Positions 1-13,498 are shown, counted from the stretch's first letter. The stretch is DNA of 64,000 nucleotides from Marchantia polymorpha subsp. ruderalis (GCA_037833965.1 AP031352.1:19572501-19636500); one strand, 5' to 3'. Notes: generated by a model from the letters alone, not told the origin. Program-made: numbers and translations.

Positions 1-2400
1 TCAGAAGCCTGCCTAAATAGAGATCGACCACGAGTGGATGATACAAGAGTCTTATCAAGGATTCTTAACTTTGCATGTCCGCGATATTCATGGTAGATGC
101 GTTGGATTAGTTTCAAGCTGGCCCTGGTTAGTCGGTCATGATCATTTGAAGCGTCTGTAGTTGCAGATTTTGAACTCTAATTTCATCGTAGTTCACAATA
201 TGATAATGTCTTGGTGTTATAATCTGTTGATCTATGACATAGAGCACACGTTGGGATAAATAACGGAGAGAAAATCCACGCAACTTGCATAATTTGGTTT
301 CTTTCTACGGGAAGTGGCCTTCATCGGCTATACTTCATGACTTGTCTTTTATAGTGCGGAGTTGAGCTCACTGTGCTAAGCTTTCTATTGTGATCCATGC
401 TGTAATATAGAAGTTATGAAGATGCTTAGAAATGATACCATTGTTCCCAGCCGAGACTCGGACATGTTGTTTGTCAACCCTACATATTTACCAAGATCCA
501 CATATTGTGTTCATATCCACATATTGTTCTTGTAGTCAGGATCTTGAATATTGTAGTTCCATACAAGATTACACATGGTTCTTATTACGTTGTCATAGTG
601 AGTGGCAGGCTTTGGCTCTATTTGTATGTGGACATGCTATTATCAATGTTTGACATCTCACAATTACCCGATAGGTCAAGGTTATCGAACAGTAAAAATA
701 CCCCTGACGCAGTGAGGTCTTTCGGCTGTGGGATGAGATTGGAGCATTGTTTCTTGATATTAGTGAGAAGCTGAGAACTTCTCAAGACATGGTTTCTTTT
801 CCTAATCATATGTGACAGCTGAGACTGGAGAGTTGCGCACTGATGTTAGAGAAAGATTCAAGCACAGGACAAGTCTTCTTCTCGTGTCATATTGTTTTCA
901 TTCTTCAGAAGATATGGTGCAATGCTTCGAACGAGTGAGAAGATGTGGTGAAGTTCAAAGAATACGCCGAACACAAACCGGTCAAATGTTCTTCTGTAGT
1001 CAATCGAGGCACAAGAGCGTGGAGTCACTATCTCTGGACAATCCAACTGCTAGAAATTCTCGGCTATGAACCTTAGATGCCTCTTTGTCTCGGAAACTCA
1101 GGCAACCTATCAATTTATTTCGCTATGTCATGCAGTAAGTGTTCAGTAGGGCTCTTCCATGAATTGGTCGGCACATTCAAATACTCTCAACCAGAAATTA
1201 CCATCGTGATGGCTGCACCACGACCTGTGATCTCATAAGGAAGTTGATTCGTTAGTAAATGTAAGACTGTCGTTTCAGCAGGATCGTCATTTCGGTTCAA
1301 ATGTTAAGGAGCAATTTTTATAAAATTACATCTAAACAACGAGATGAAAGCAATAAATTCGAAACGAAGAAGAGTTGGGACATCAGCTCTCATTGAAGTT
1401 TCAAGCTTCATTAACTTTACATTTACAGGTTTGAATGGAAGAGGATCAATTATAAGAAGACGAGGGGGACATGCCCTTCATTTTCATTTTCACTGTATTA
1501 TTTCCAGCCACTAATGAGAACCCTCACATGAAGTCTAGAGTTAATAGCCCCCTCACATGAAGATCTTATTGAAAAATTGTTGAGAATTCGTCTTTTATCG
1601 TTGAAATTTCAAAATAAATTTCCGAAGATATTTAAGAGTTTTGAATTGGATAAGTCTGAATATATTCTTCACTGACTCTAACCAAGATTTCCTATAACAG
1701 ATCTTTAAAGCTGTATTTCAATTCTTCAGGTACCATTCATTTTGAATAACATCTTTTGGTGTGGATATCACATATCAATTCAAATTAAAATGACTTTGGG
1801 AAAATTTTCATGAATCGTTTTTGTTTTATCTCTCTAGTAAACTATGAATGAAGATAAAAACAAAAACGATTCATGAAAATTATCCAATAGATTAGAATGA
1901 ATTGAAACTACAGTAAACTACAAGACAGTCAAAGGTAACTAAAAATGAGTTCTTGGATAACTACTCTTTGAAATAACCTAGTTCTTAATATTCTTAAATG
2001 AATTATATTCTTAATGCTTGTAAAAAGATAATATAATCAGAGACTACTCTCAAATATTTATGTTCAGACATGGAAACAAAGATGTTTCAGATTTCTCTAT
2101 CAGATTCATTTTCTTTCACTAAGACATTATTCGTGACTTTGAAATTTTCAAATTGATTTTTTTACATTGTTTATGATTTTGAAATCGAACTGATACTAGA
2201 AACAAAATCCAATCCAACAATATGAAAGATTGAAACGTCATATTACCTCGTTTTACGTATTATAGCGTATTAGTTTGGGTTAAGCTAAAAGTCTTTTGAT
2301 TGATGTAACATTATTGAATGTCGTCATATATAAATAGCAGAGCATATGAAAGAGCGCGGTGAGTATGCAGAATAGACAACACGATCGAAGATTTGTTACT
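1..2400. other. AT-rich intergenic DNA without a supported gene
   Basis: Low-GC sequence with frequent stops in all frames. Open stretches are under 100 codons and show no recognisable domain, signal peptide or splice pattern. The only structured item I see is the fold-back at 1801-1883. Confidence 0.6.
1801..1883. repeat. Fold-back (inverted repeat), long hairpin
   Basis: The arm at 1801-1830 is the near-perfect reverse complement of 1853-1883, with one unpaired base in the A/T run and a 22-nt loop. Weaker pairing continues outward to about 1770 and 1912 (AATTCA-like blocks on the left against TGAATT-like blocks on the right). It could be a small fold-back transposon or MITE, or a young hairpin-RNA locus. 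No target duplication is obvious. Confidence 0.6.
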
Positions 2401-2419
2401 GGGAGGTAGCATATCTGCA

Positions 2420-2770
2420 GCTTTCAAGGAACAGTGCTGGTGTGGTAACAATGAACGACTGCGCAACATAGAGCCATAAGAAGGACATGACTGGAAGGCA
2501 CTTTGCAAGTACTTCGAACTTGGACAAAGAGATAGAAGCATACTTACCTGGGCGGGATCGATCGGTGAACATGAAGGCCGATGGTCTAGAGCTGCTCCCC
2601 TCATTGCACCACCGACGGGAGCGGCTTTAGCATTTCCTCAAGGGGAACATGCACGTCATAATTTGTGATCGATGGGGCTCGCGTTCGCGCGGCCCCTACC
2701 CTTAAAAGGAAATAGGATTAAATTTTGCGCACTCCAGTAGCTACAACAGGGCATGGATCCCACGACACCT
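2420..2770 (-). repeat. Dispersed GC-richer repeat, copy a
   Basis: The reverse complement of this segment matches 7270-7625 and part of 10640-11005. Shared blocks include GGGTAGGGGCCGCGC, CGAGCCCCATCGA, TTGAGGAAATGCTAAAGCCG and GGTTCTATGTTGCAAAGTCG-like sequence. It stands out from the AT-rich surroundings. No continuous reading frame runs through all three copies, so I treat it as a non-autonomous repeat of unknown class. Upstream in its own orientation (about 2790-2850) it is flanked by sequence also found near 6670. Confidence 0.7.
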
Positions 2771-5700
2771 GAGTTCATTGTTTGTGAGAGATCTTCACGC
2801 TGCCATAGATCCGTATCCGAGAAAGGATCCACGCTGCCATAGATCCGTGTCTGAATAAGGAGGAATACATTCTTGACATGTTATCAAAAATATATGGAAA
2901 TCCGAAGGGGAAGATGGGCCACCAAATCAAATCCAAAGGAACAAGAACTTGACGTGCAAAGCCCTGCACTCTACTGTTGTTCACTATTTTCTCTGCCTCG
3001 TTTGTTTCCGCATTTATATTTGGCATGGATCCTTTTTGTCAAACCCTGCATTGCTGTACAGTAACTTTATGGGAGCTAGGTATCGAGATCTACGCGCAGA
3101 AGGAATCCAGGTCCTCACCCAAATGTGTCCAGTCTGGGATTCACAGTGCAATATCTGCATTCAACTCGCATACAGATTCGAGTGGACACTAGAAAGGTTC
3201 CGTGAGATACCGTAAAACTTCCAGTGACATTATCCTACGACGACCCCACGGGATCTTACGACGTCTTTTCTTTTCCTACAAGCACAACTGAGAGAATATA
3301 ATTCCCTCCATCCAAACGTTTACAACCCTTCCCATTCGATAGTTCACTTGATTTGCAGTAGCTCCTAGCATATGCATATGTAATCGAAGGAAGACAGTCT
3401 GTTTCATCGCTCGACCAAAATGCTATTTCTTTGTTGATGAAGCACATTTGTACTCTTCATCTCATAAAAGTCCACCATCTGCCACGGATATCGTTACTTA
3501 TAGAGATTTCTTTTGAAAGAGTGCCCCGACGTCAAGCTTTAATCCCGCTGAATCGATTGTGACTTTCATTCCTTGTGGCTAGTGGGAGTGAACCAGAGAA
3601 TTATTTCAGCTGGATGATCTATACTGAATAGAATTGCCACCAAAACTAAAATGCGTTTCATGTATCTACCAGTGTCGCTCTTAATTAGTGGTCCTGTATG
3701 TACAATGACAGAAAGTTTATTTTCCACACCTCTGAATCTCATATGATGTTCTGTGATTCTATTACCACCATTTGGTTCACATCTGCAATCCAGCACACAT
3801 AAAACTGAAGAGACCATCTGATCAGCAGAAATATTGATTGACTCGGTTATTGATATCTCGTTGTCTATATGTTTTAATAAAGATCTATCAAGACAGGAAC
3901 TGAATATATGAAACTGACTGCTGGAGTTGAAATTCACGTTTGAGAGGCATCAATTTAAAAGCCATTAAATTAAATTGGTGCACACTTACGAAAACAGACA
4001 GAAGATACACTGCATTTTGAAGGCAATATATCATACCTATAATCCTGTAATACCTTAGATTCTTAAAGCTTTAAATTAAATTCTGCCAAATTTATTTTCC
4101 ATGAAAATACTCAGATTCCACTGTAGCTTGATCATCTTCGTAATCTTGGTAACAATTAAGAAATAAAACCCAAATATCTGAAGATTAATAATTGTTTACT
4201 TCTTCATACAACCAGTCCTTGCACGAGTAAATACTGTATTAGCCCTTTCTTCTCTATTCATTGATACGAGCCCATCTTGGTATCATTAGATTATAATTGG
4301 TCCATTACATGGTTTCTGGAATCTATGTCGTTCCCTCTTTCTGATTATTCTCTTTCTAAGTATACGCATTGAACGCATATCATTCAACAAACCACTCCGA
4401 TTGAACAGATTAATAATCTTGATATGTTTTAACTGCAATTTTGTTCAGATAAAATTCAAAGGTTAAATATTTTGGAAAAAAACTTCAATATCTACATTCC
4501 GCATGTATAACATCTATTTGACATATGAAATAAAAAAGAACTAATACAAATAATTCATTTGAGATAAGTATTATTTTCACAACTCTTTGAAAACACTGAA
4601 ATAGCATTTTTCATATTTTTATTTTATGCTTAATATTAGAACATAGACGGTTAATGGTAAATAAAATTCAAATAGGATGCATGGAAAGGTGAATAAATAT
4701 TTCATAAAACGAATCACATTTTCTATTGATCAAAATTGATTTTTCTTTTAAATTTTTATATATATTAGTATCTGTTTCTTTAGTTTCAAGCAAATTCAAG
4801 GACAATTTTATTTTTTAAGTGATTGGTACATATAAAATACAATGTAACAATACAACTTTGAAATTTACATTAATCAATAAAAAAATCAGGTTCATATATG
4901 ATGCAACTTGATATCATAAACAAAATTATTAAAATATGATTAAAAAATTATCTCTAGATGATAAACCAACCATATAAAACATACATTTGAGATTATGTAG
5001 AAATTATTAAATTTGAATAACATATTTAGAAATATAAGTAATACAAAAAAATGTTCATAATGCAATAAATTTCATCAAAAATATTGTTAAAATTTCCTAA
5101 TAATGAAAAAATCAGATTATTATATTTTATAAATCAAAAAATACATATCTTAATCAAATCTATCATTTTATAATTTTGGATATTTGGAAAATGTTACAAA
5201 TTTAAAAACATTAGTAAACACACAGAACCATTTTTTGCATCTAAATGATTTACTTTTCAAAAAAAATGTTTTGAAAATTTGATTACTTAAGTTTTCATAT
5301 CTTCATATTAGATAAAAAAAAAACCGTTTCAAAGGATTCATGACATAATCTAATGTACTCATATAAATGAAACAGATGTTAGACTCACTATGATTTAGAA
5401 CATAAACTCGGATGCAAGCTCTAGATTTGAAACTTGGAATTTCATAACAACATAAAAATTAATTGGAATTTTTTTGGTTAAATTTGAATTTAAAATATTT
5501 TTAAAACATAGATAAAAAGTTTGATGCATGAGTTTTAGCCCGATTTAATGTTAAAATAGGATTTCTGGAAATAGATAAAATAAAATATTAATTTAATTTT
5601 AAATTGATATTATTCAAAGTGCTTTGATAATCTGATAAGTCATAATATATTCTGATTTATAGGTTAATAAGTATTAATGCATAGAAAGTTTCAAGTTATG

Positions 5701-6650
5701 GTTCAAGTTTGATATTATCAATGTTTCGTATGTGGTGCAGTTAGCAGGTACCTTGACGGACGACATCTTCTTGTAGTAGAGAGAATTGGCGCATGATTAG
5801 CTAGAGCGAGGACGTGGATTAGATGAATGCAGGAATGAAAGATGGGTTCTTTACCCTCGAAAATTATTGGATCATCACAATCGCTTCTTCTAAAGATATG
5901 AGAATATGGATGTGCAACCACAACATGAAGGGCTATCCAGTTCATAGAATTAACCACTCTCATCCTTATCTATGGACCTTTTGGCTCTTCCTTCCGTGAC
6001 GACGTGTCTATCCATTAGAAAAATAATAATATTTGTATGAATTACTGAAACCTAAATTTTCAGAGATTTCAATTACATAAATTTTCGTATGTAAAAAAAT
6101 ATTTCATTAACTGTGAACAAATTGTTTCTTCTCTAATAATGAGCGTAAACGAGAAAGATATTCACCAATTTAAGAATATCCGATTCATTGGAACGCAAAA
6201 TCTTTGCAAAACAAACTAAGTTTGTTCTGCAGTTATATAAGCTGATACTCATGTGTGAGTTTTATTTTTAAAAACTATCTGACATTAACACAAGGGACTT
6301 AAATCTAATCGCAATGTAGATGCATTGCAAGAATGTGGGAAATCTGAAATACAAAATATTTAGAAATAATTCTATTTATGCAAAAAATTAGAAATGTTCT
6401 ATTTTATTCTCTCAAAAGCTGATTTACACTAACACGAATGAAATCTAAGTGTTTAGTTTTAACATTAATTGACTTTGGGAGATAGAATATAACATTAAGA
6501 ATATATCAAGAAAAAACGAAAAGTTAAAAGTTAATTTTTAGAAGCAATTAGTGTAAGATACGTTTTTACAATGAGATAATTCTGGTGATTTTTCTAACTA
6601 ATCACACAATCCTTCTTAATAAATAAAATGTTCAATAACAATCATCCTTT
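2771..6650. other. AT-rich DNA without a supported gene
   Basis: Mostly very AT-rich and of low complexity between 4000 and 5700. A short direct duplication containing CACGCTGCCATAGATCCGT occurs at about 2797-2850. A 123-codon minus-strand open frame at 3566-3937 has no recognisable domain and no homologous copy in the window, so I do not call it a gene. Confidence 0.5.
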
Positions 6651-7625
6651 CAGGAATCGATCCCCTCCTCTTTCATACATGGATCTATGGTAGCTTGGAG
6701 AAAGTATACAGATCTGATGAGCGATCGACCCGTTTGAAGTAGATCTCTTAAAGTGGACCGAGTCCCTGTTCTCCTCATGTCTTCAAGTCGGACTGTGTGT
6801 TTGTGGATATATCATCTGCTAGCTGGCTGGCTACTGGGATCAATGTCAAGTTGGTCACTGTAAGGTTCAGAAAGGTAGCAGATAGAACACCTAGCACTTC
6901 CTTGGATGTTCGGTCGACTGCAGTCCTCATAGCTTGTCGTTATCACATCACTTACAGTGCACCAATGACTCTCCAATGGACCCAGCATGCTTCTTCTTCG
7001 TTACGGTTAGCACTCAGCCTCAGTAATCTGTATCCACCTTTCGGTTCACACCATAAACATTCTGGACCAGAGTAGACTAGAACAGATCCTCGATCTCTTG
7101 GTCTCTCGCTCATTGTAGTCTTGGATTTATTGCTGAAGCTTTCCGCCCAGCTTGAGGCCGCGGATACAAACTTGGATTGTCAGGCAGGTGCATGAAAAAG
7201 GTGTCACATACTGGGTGTCATACCCTGAGAAAATCGTGCTTGCAACTGGTTACGTAAGGAGCATCTGGAATTCATATTTCCATGTCCTGTGGAAAACACC
7301 GGGTTCATTGATTTTTTTCCTCTTTCATTTTGAGGGTAGGGGCCGCGCAAACGCGAGCCCCATCGACCACACATTCTGACGTGCATGACCCTTGAGGAAA
7401 TGCTAAAGCCGCTCCCGTCTGTGGTGCAATGACGGGAACAGCTCCAGACCATCGGCCTTCGTGTTCACCGATTGATCTCGTCCAGATAATTTTGATTCTT
7501 TCTCATTGACCAAGTCTCAAGTACTTGCAAAGTGCCTTCGACTCATGTACTTCTTATGGTTCTATGTTGCAAAGTCGTTCATTGTGAACACACCAGCACT
7601 GTTCCTTGAAAGATGTAGATGTACT
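6651..7625 (+). repeat. Dispersed repeat, copy b, with upstream extension
   Basis: 7270-7625 is the plus-strand counterpart of copy a. The upstream part near 6670-6700 (CATGGATCTATGGTAGC) resembles the reverse complement of about 2830-2850, so copies a and b share more than the core and the whole element may approach 1 kb. A 92-codon open frame at 6797-7075 has no recognisable domain. Confidence 0.55.
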
Positions 7626-10100
7626 TCCCCATATGTTCATATGCCTTCAAATTTCTAATTTTTTTTCTCTGACGTGAATTTCAGTTAATATTTCAACCAA
7701 AATTTTGATTTTCTAAATTCACGTATGATGTGTCAGATTTATTTTTCTAAAGTACAAATCTAATCTATAATAATAATCCGTCTATAATTAAATGTCTGAA
7801 TGTTGTAGATATCAGATTTAACTTTTTTTGATAGAATACATTGAAAGAAAATAAGTAACGCATTTGACTAAGAAAATTTTCACAAAATCTTTCAGAATAT
7901 ATGATTTTTATTAAAGTACAATTTAAGTTATAATTAGTATATGATTCAAATATTGAGAGTAAAATCTTGAATTTTAAATTTTTTATTCAAAGTATAACTT
8001 TGATGTAAAAATATAAAAATTTTGAAAGATTAAATTGATTAAAAAATATTTCTTCAACCAACAAAAGTAGTTTTTGGAAATGTTAAAGTCTATGATAATA
8101 TGTATCATATTATAGTTCAAATTTGGTCATGATATGAAGTATAAGTTTATATGTATCAAAAAAATATATGCAAGGGAAAAAAATCATCATTAAAGGAAGA
8201 ACTTATATTTATGAAAGACTATTCACTGATTAAAAAATAAGGAGTCATTTTAAAAAGGATTATTTATTATAAGTTTATTATTCATAATATTTACAGTGTT
8301 GTGGCAACAATAAAATATAGATCCTTTTGATTTGGTGTATCATATTTACGTACTTTGATATTCTATAAATCATCATTTTTATTTATTTTTATATATTTAT
8401 CCCAAAATAATTTTTAGACTTTGATTGAAACAAATGACATCAGCAGTAATTCTTTTAACTCATAGGATTTAAGAAAGTAAAACTATGCAAATATGGAGAT
8501 ATTATAGTTTTTCCAGTTTTTTTTTATTCTCAGATAACTAATGCCTTAATCCTATGTCTATGATAATAATATAAAATTTTCTTCTCATTTTTTTTCTAAT
8601 AAGTAAGTTTTATGTCGAATCATACAGATAATTATCTTGTTAACATGCACAATACATGTATTCTTATTTTTATTCAAAAAATAAATATTTAACATTATCA
8701 AAAGAGTTTTATTTTAGAGTTTGATTCAAATTTTACTTTCTGATTAGAGTAAAATAAAAATTTTATGAAAAATCATAATATTATTAAAATACTACAGTCA
8801 TGTTCACACTTTGATTTGTATGAGTTCTTACATCTAAGTATTAAATCAATTAGAATTTGTTGAAATGTTTTAAAAATTATATTGATTTAAAATCTCTGAC
8901 GAATTTATCATATAAAAAATAGATTGTATTGCTTCAGGGAGATATATTGAACATAATGAGAGTACATAGTAGATGTCTAGTAAGTTTTTACATTTCTTTA
9001 CTCTATATTCTATTGAAAATGTGAAATGAATGAAGTTGAAATTGCAATGATAGTCATTTTTAAACTAGTTTCAATATAGAAATTTTATTTAAATTAAAAC
9101 ACACACATTATTTGTTAAAAAACACCATGTTATTATTGATGACATGAAAATTATTAAGATTACATATTAACAATATCAAAAGAGAAGACCATACATGACT
9201 TGAAGCTTACAAAGTACAATGAATACAGAAGTAGCCTTTATCGTGAAAATAGTAATGTCACATCTATAATACTATGAAATAAAACGATATATATGGATTA
9301 AGAGATCTGCATGTTCACCAAGAATCGTCACACAACAAGTTGACGTTCACCTCGGCTAAAGTTATGTCCAAGGAAACATGTTATCTTATGTAGCATGCTA
9401 GTTATCTTGTATAGTAACATGCTATACTCCGACAAACTAACTAGCATTACACCATCTGACTTAATTCTTAATATGTATAATAACATGCTAATCATAATCA
9501 GACTAATTCAAGTTGTACTACCTTGAGTTAAAAGACATCACTTAGCTTATAATGTATAGAGTAACATGTTAGTTTATACATCAGAAGTTTCTTTCAATGT
9601 ACTATTCAAACTAACTACACTTAAAGTAACTTGAGTTAATTTCTATCATATGAAATAACAGGTTTATCCTAGTGAAACTAACTACACTTAAACTAACTTG
9701 AGCTAAAAATACCTGAGTTAACTTCTATCACATGAAATAACAGGTTTATCCCAGATAAACTAACTAGACGTAAACTAACTTGAGTTAAGAAGACCTGAAT
9801 CAAGTTCTAACATATAAAATACATTGTAGTACCAGTGAAACTAACTATAATTAAACTAACTTGAGTTGAAAAAGTCCTGAATTAACTTCTAACCTAGAAA
9901 AGAACGTTTTTTTCCTAGTCAAACTAATTACATTCAAACTAACTCGAGTTAAAAAGACCTGAGGTAACTTCGACCGGGACTCAGTCGAACTCATGCTACT
10001 CTCGGGGTACGCGAAGAGCGAGTCGTGGGTGCGAGTCTTCAAGTCACAGGATGATGCTTTCTGATCATCTGCAGTCAAGAGTTGATCACGCGGATGAGCT
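7626..10100. repeat. Unit 1 of a diverged tandem segmental duplication
   Basis: AT-rich sequence that aligns in order with 11010-13420 at an offset of about 3.1 kb. Anchors include CTTTTGATTTGGT...TACTTTGATATTCT (about 8325 and 11343) and GCATGTTCA...CAAGTTGA (about 9310 and 12390). Many indels and substitutions indicate an old duplication. Its 3' part is the first minisatellite array. Confidence 0.65.
9440..9975. repeat. Minisatellite array 1 (unit about 85-95 bp)
   Basis: About five or six degenerate head-to-tail units, each with AAACTAACT, TAACTTGAGTTAA, AAGACCTGA, GTTAACTTCTA, CATATGAAATAACA and TCCTAGTGAAAC blocks in that order. The core TAACTTGAGTTA is nearly self-complementary. There is no coding potential. 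Confidence 0.75.
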
Positions 10101-10211
10101 TTGAATCGATTGAGGCTGGGTAAGGTTCAAATGAACCATCTTCGAAATTGACCTGAGTGCATGCATCCCTGGCAGCAGAACTGAGAGCAGTGGCTTCCAC
10201 GGTCAGTTCAT

Positions 10212-10620
10212 GTGGGTCCGCCACTGGGTTCGTTAGCTCGATTAGACTCGTCGAGCTCTCGGGACCGAGCGCCGGCGACGAGCGCCCTGATTCTCGAGGG
10301 CGCCTCGAAGACAGTCGGGAACGGACTGAACGTGAAGTTCATGCCGCTGATTCGCAACCCGGTAGCTGACACAATCTACTACGTAAAGCTCAACGGCGTC
10401 AAAGTCAACAACCAGGTCGTGAGCGGGATCCCCGCGGGGTTCGTGCCGCTGATTCGCAACCCGGTAGCTGACACAATCTATTACGTCAAGCTCAACGGCG
10501 TCAAAGTCAACAACCAGGTCGTGAGCGGGATCCCCGCGGGCGCGTTCACCCTCAAGCGCTCGGGGTCCGGAGGCGTGATTCTGGATTCGGGCACCACGCT
10601 CACTTGTCTCATTCGTGCTT
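10212..10620 (+). pseudogene. Pepsin-like (A1) aspartyl protease fragment
   Basis: An isolated GC-rich piece of a plant A1 aspartyl protease. It reads through a YYVKLNGVKVNNQVV strand and IPAGAF into GGVILDSGTTLT, whose DSGTT motif holds the second catalytic aspartate of the family. The first catalytic aspartate, the flap and the C-terminal part are absent. A perfectly in-frame 102-bp tandem duplication doubles the strand before the DSGTT motif. The fragment ends at a stop after CLIRAC and runs directly into repeat copy c. Base composition differs sharply from the AT-rich flanks. I infer a captured or transposed gene fragment rather than a working gene. Confidence 0.75.
10337..10540 (+). repeat. 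102-bp in-frame tandem duplication
   Basis: Units 10337-10438 and 10439-10540 are nearly identical, with only a few substitutions. The period is 34 codons, so the protease frame is kept through both units. Confidence 0.9.
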
Positions 10621-10639
10621 GTTAACTATTACGTCAGAA

Positions 10640-11005
10640 ACTTTCAAGGGACGTGCGAACGCGAGCCCCATCGACCACAGATTGTGACGTGCATGATCCT
10701 TGAGGAAATGCTAAAGCCGGTGTTGGGCGCAATGGCGGGAGGGAGTGGGAAACACTCCCGTCTTCGAATAGCGCGATGGCGGGAGGGAGTGGGAAACACT
10801 CCCGTCTTCGAATAGCGGTCAAGTAATTCATTCCTGATTCAAGCCGATCCCCATCGGCTTGAATCAGGAATGGATTCCTTGCTGCAACAAAGTATAATAG
10901 TGGCCAGTTTTTGCAAGTGTGAAGTACTAGCAAAGTGCCTTCCAAACATGTCCTTCTTATGGTTCTATGTTGCAAAGTCGTTCATTGGTACCACATCAGC
11001 ACATA
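10640..11005 (+). repeat. Dispersed repeat, copy c, interrupted by hairpin-rich insertion
   Basis: 10648-10720 and about 10915-11000 match copies a and b. The middle is replaced by a 44-bp tandem pair (10732-10775, 10776-10818), each unit containing GGGAGTG-GGAAA-CACTCCC, followed by the perfect palindrome at 10829-10872. Confidence 0.7.
10829..10872. repeat. Perfect 20-bp inverted repeat with CCCC loop
   Basis: The left arm 10829-10848 (CATTCCTGATTCAAGCCGAT) and right arm 10853-10872 are exact reverse complements around a 4-nt loop. No poly-T run follows that would suggest a terminator. Confidence 0.9.
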
Positions 11006-13498
11006 CTATTCATTAGAATCTTCAGTATATATAATATTACTTTTGAAAATATTGAAATTCGGATAAATTAAATTAAAGGAAAAAATATATATTCATTCAA
11101 AAATACATTTTTTTGGAAAAATTAAAGTTTCTAAAAACATGCATTGTTCTACATTTCAAATTTAGGCATAATAAGTAAAATTATTTAATGAAACTTTTAT
11201 GTACATAATGTAAATTTCATTTTTTCAAATGAAAAAATTATACTCATGAAAAGATTTTTATCTGTTTAAAAATATTGATAATGTAATTCTTATCTTGTAT
11301 TGATGATTTTCAAAGTATTCTGGATTTATTAAATATAGATTCTTTTGATTTGGTATTGTATTTACATACTTTGATATTCTTCGAAAATAATTCTTTTCAA
11401 TTTAAATATATTTCTTTAAAGAATTCTATTATCTCTTGTAATTTTATCAATACATAAGTCTTTGAAAGTCTGATTAAAAAAAATGACATCAGTAGTAATT
11501 TTGGAGACCTCATGAATTTATGAAAATTGAATTAAAAAAAATGGAAAGAAAAATTTATTTAAAAGTTATCCTCAATTTTCAGATGACTAATGACTTGATC
11601 CTACGTATTAAATAATAAAATAAATGTGTATTTTATAATTTTTATTCCTGATTAAATACTTTCAATTCATACATATAATTATATTGTTAACAAGCACAAT
11701 ACACATATTAGAAGTAGAGGATTTGAATTTCATAACAGAAATATTTATCATTATCAAAAGAAATTTTTGTTTTGAAGTTTGAAGTAGATTTTTATTTTCT
11801 GATTATAATATGATAGAAATGTAATGTTGAATTTTTATTAATATTGAAATTTATTAACACCATGTTCACAATTTGAACTATATGAGTTCATACATCTAAG
11901 AAATAAAAAAAAACTAAAAAAGTTAAAAGATTTACAATCTAAACTGATTTAAAATTTTGATGGAGTTAAGTTTCTATAAATTAGATTTCAATTGCTAGAT
12001 GAAGATATATTGAATATAATGAGAGTAGAACTGTCTTGTAATTGTTGTATCTACATTCTAATCTTTTTTTACATTTTTTATTCCAAATTCTATTGAAAAT
12101 GTAAAATAAATGAATTTTGAAATTGTAATTTTAGTTATTCTTAAACTACTTTTAACGTAGAAATTTTCTTATTGCAAGTACATACATATTTTTCTTTAAA
12201 AATATCATCTTCTTGCTGAAGACATGAAAATATCAAGATTACATTTCACATAATATTTAAAAGGGAAGACCATATATGACTTGAAGTTTACAAAGTACGT
12301 TGAATAAAGAAGTAGCCATCATTGCGAGAATAATAATACCACATCTATATTACTGTAAAATAAATGTAACCCATGAATGAAGAGAGATGCATGTTCATCA
12401 AGAATCCATACACACCAAGTTGATGTTCACCTCTGCTAAAGTTATGTCAAAAGAACATGTTATCTAATATAGTTGTATGCTAGTTATCTTATACAGTAAC
12501 ATGCTATCCTCCGTCAAACCAACTAGAATTACAACATCTGTCTTAAATTATATTACACATAATAACATTGCAAATCATAGTCAAACTAATTAGAGTTATA
12601 CTAACTTGAGTTAAATTATAACATATAAAGTAGCATGTTAATGTTACTAATCCTAGTCAAACTAACTTGAGTTATAAAGACCTGAGTTAACTTCTAACGT
12701 ATAAAGTAACATGTTAATCCTAGTGAAACTTACTAACTTGTACTAACTTGAGTTAAAAAGACCTGAGTTAACTTCTATCATATAAAATAACAGGTATATC
12801 CTAGTGAACCTAACTAGACTTAAACTAGCTTGAGTTAAGAAAAGTCTGATTCAAATTCTATCATATAAAATAACAGGATTATCCTAGTGAATCTAACTAT
12901 ACCTTAACTAACTCGAGTTAAAAAAACCTGATTTAATTTCTATAAAAGTTTAACATAGTGAAACTAACTAGAATTTAACTAGCTTAAGCTAAAAAGACCT
13001 GAGTTAACTTCTGTCATGTAAAAGTAACAAGTTTATCATAGTCAAACTAACTAGAATTAAACTAAGTCGAGTTAGAAAGACTTGAGTTAAGTTCTGTCAT
13101 ATAAAATAAGAAGTTAATCTGAGTGAAACCAACTTGAGTGAAAAAGACCTGAATTAAATTTTTACATATAAAAAACATTTCAATCCTAGTCAAACTAACT
13201 AGTCTTCAACTAACTTGAGTGAGAAAGACCTGAATTAACTTCTAACATGTAAAATAACATTTTAATCCCAGTCAAACTAACGAGATTTGAACTAACTTGA
13301 GATATAAAGACCTGAATATACTTCTTATATATACAATAACACATAAATCCTAGTCAAACTAATTAAAGTTACACAAACTGAATTAAGGAGATCTGAGTCA
13401 ATTTTTTATATAAAGATAACAAGTATGTATTTAGTAAAATTGACATATTAGTTAAATATCCCAAGTGTTTCTTTTTTTTAGTTTATAGCTTTATGAAT
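11006..13498. repeat. Unit 2 of the tandem segmental duplication
   Basis: AT-rich counterpart of 7626-10100 in the same order and orientation. It ends in the longer minisatellite array. No gene is supported. Confidence 0.65.
12490..13420. repeat. Minisatellite array 2 (unit about 85-95 bp)
   Basis: About nine or ten degenerate units with the same ordered blocks as array 1, so the array has changed copy number since the segmental duplication. Variants of the core include TAACTTGAGTTA and AACTCGAGTT. Confidence 0.75.

Noticed and set aside
3566..3937. 123-codon minus-strand ORF
   Set aside because: No recognisable domain, no homologue in the window and AT-rich surroundings. I cannot separate it from chance.
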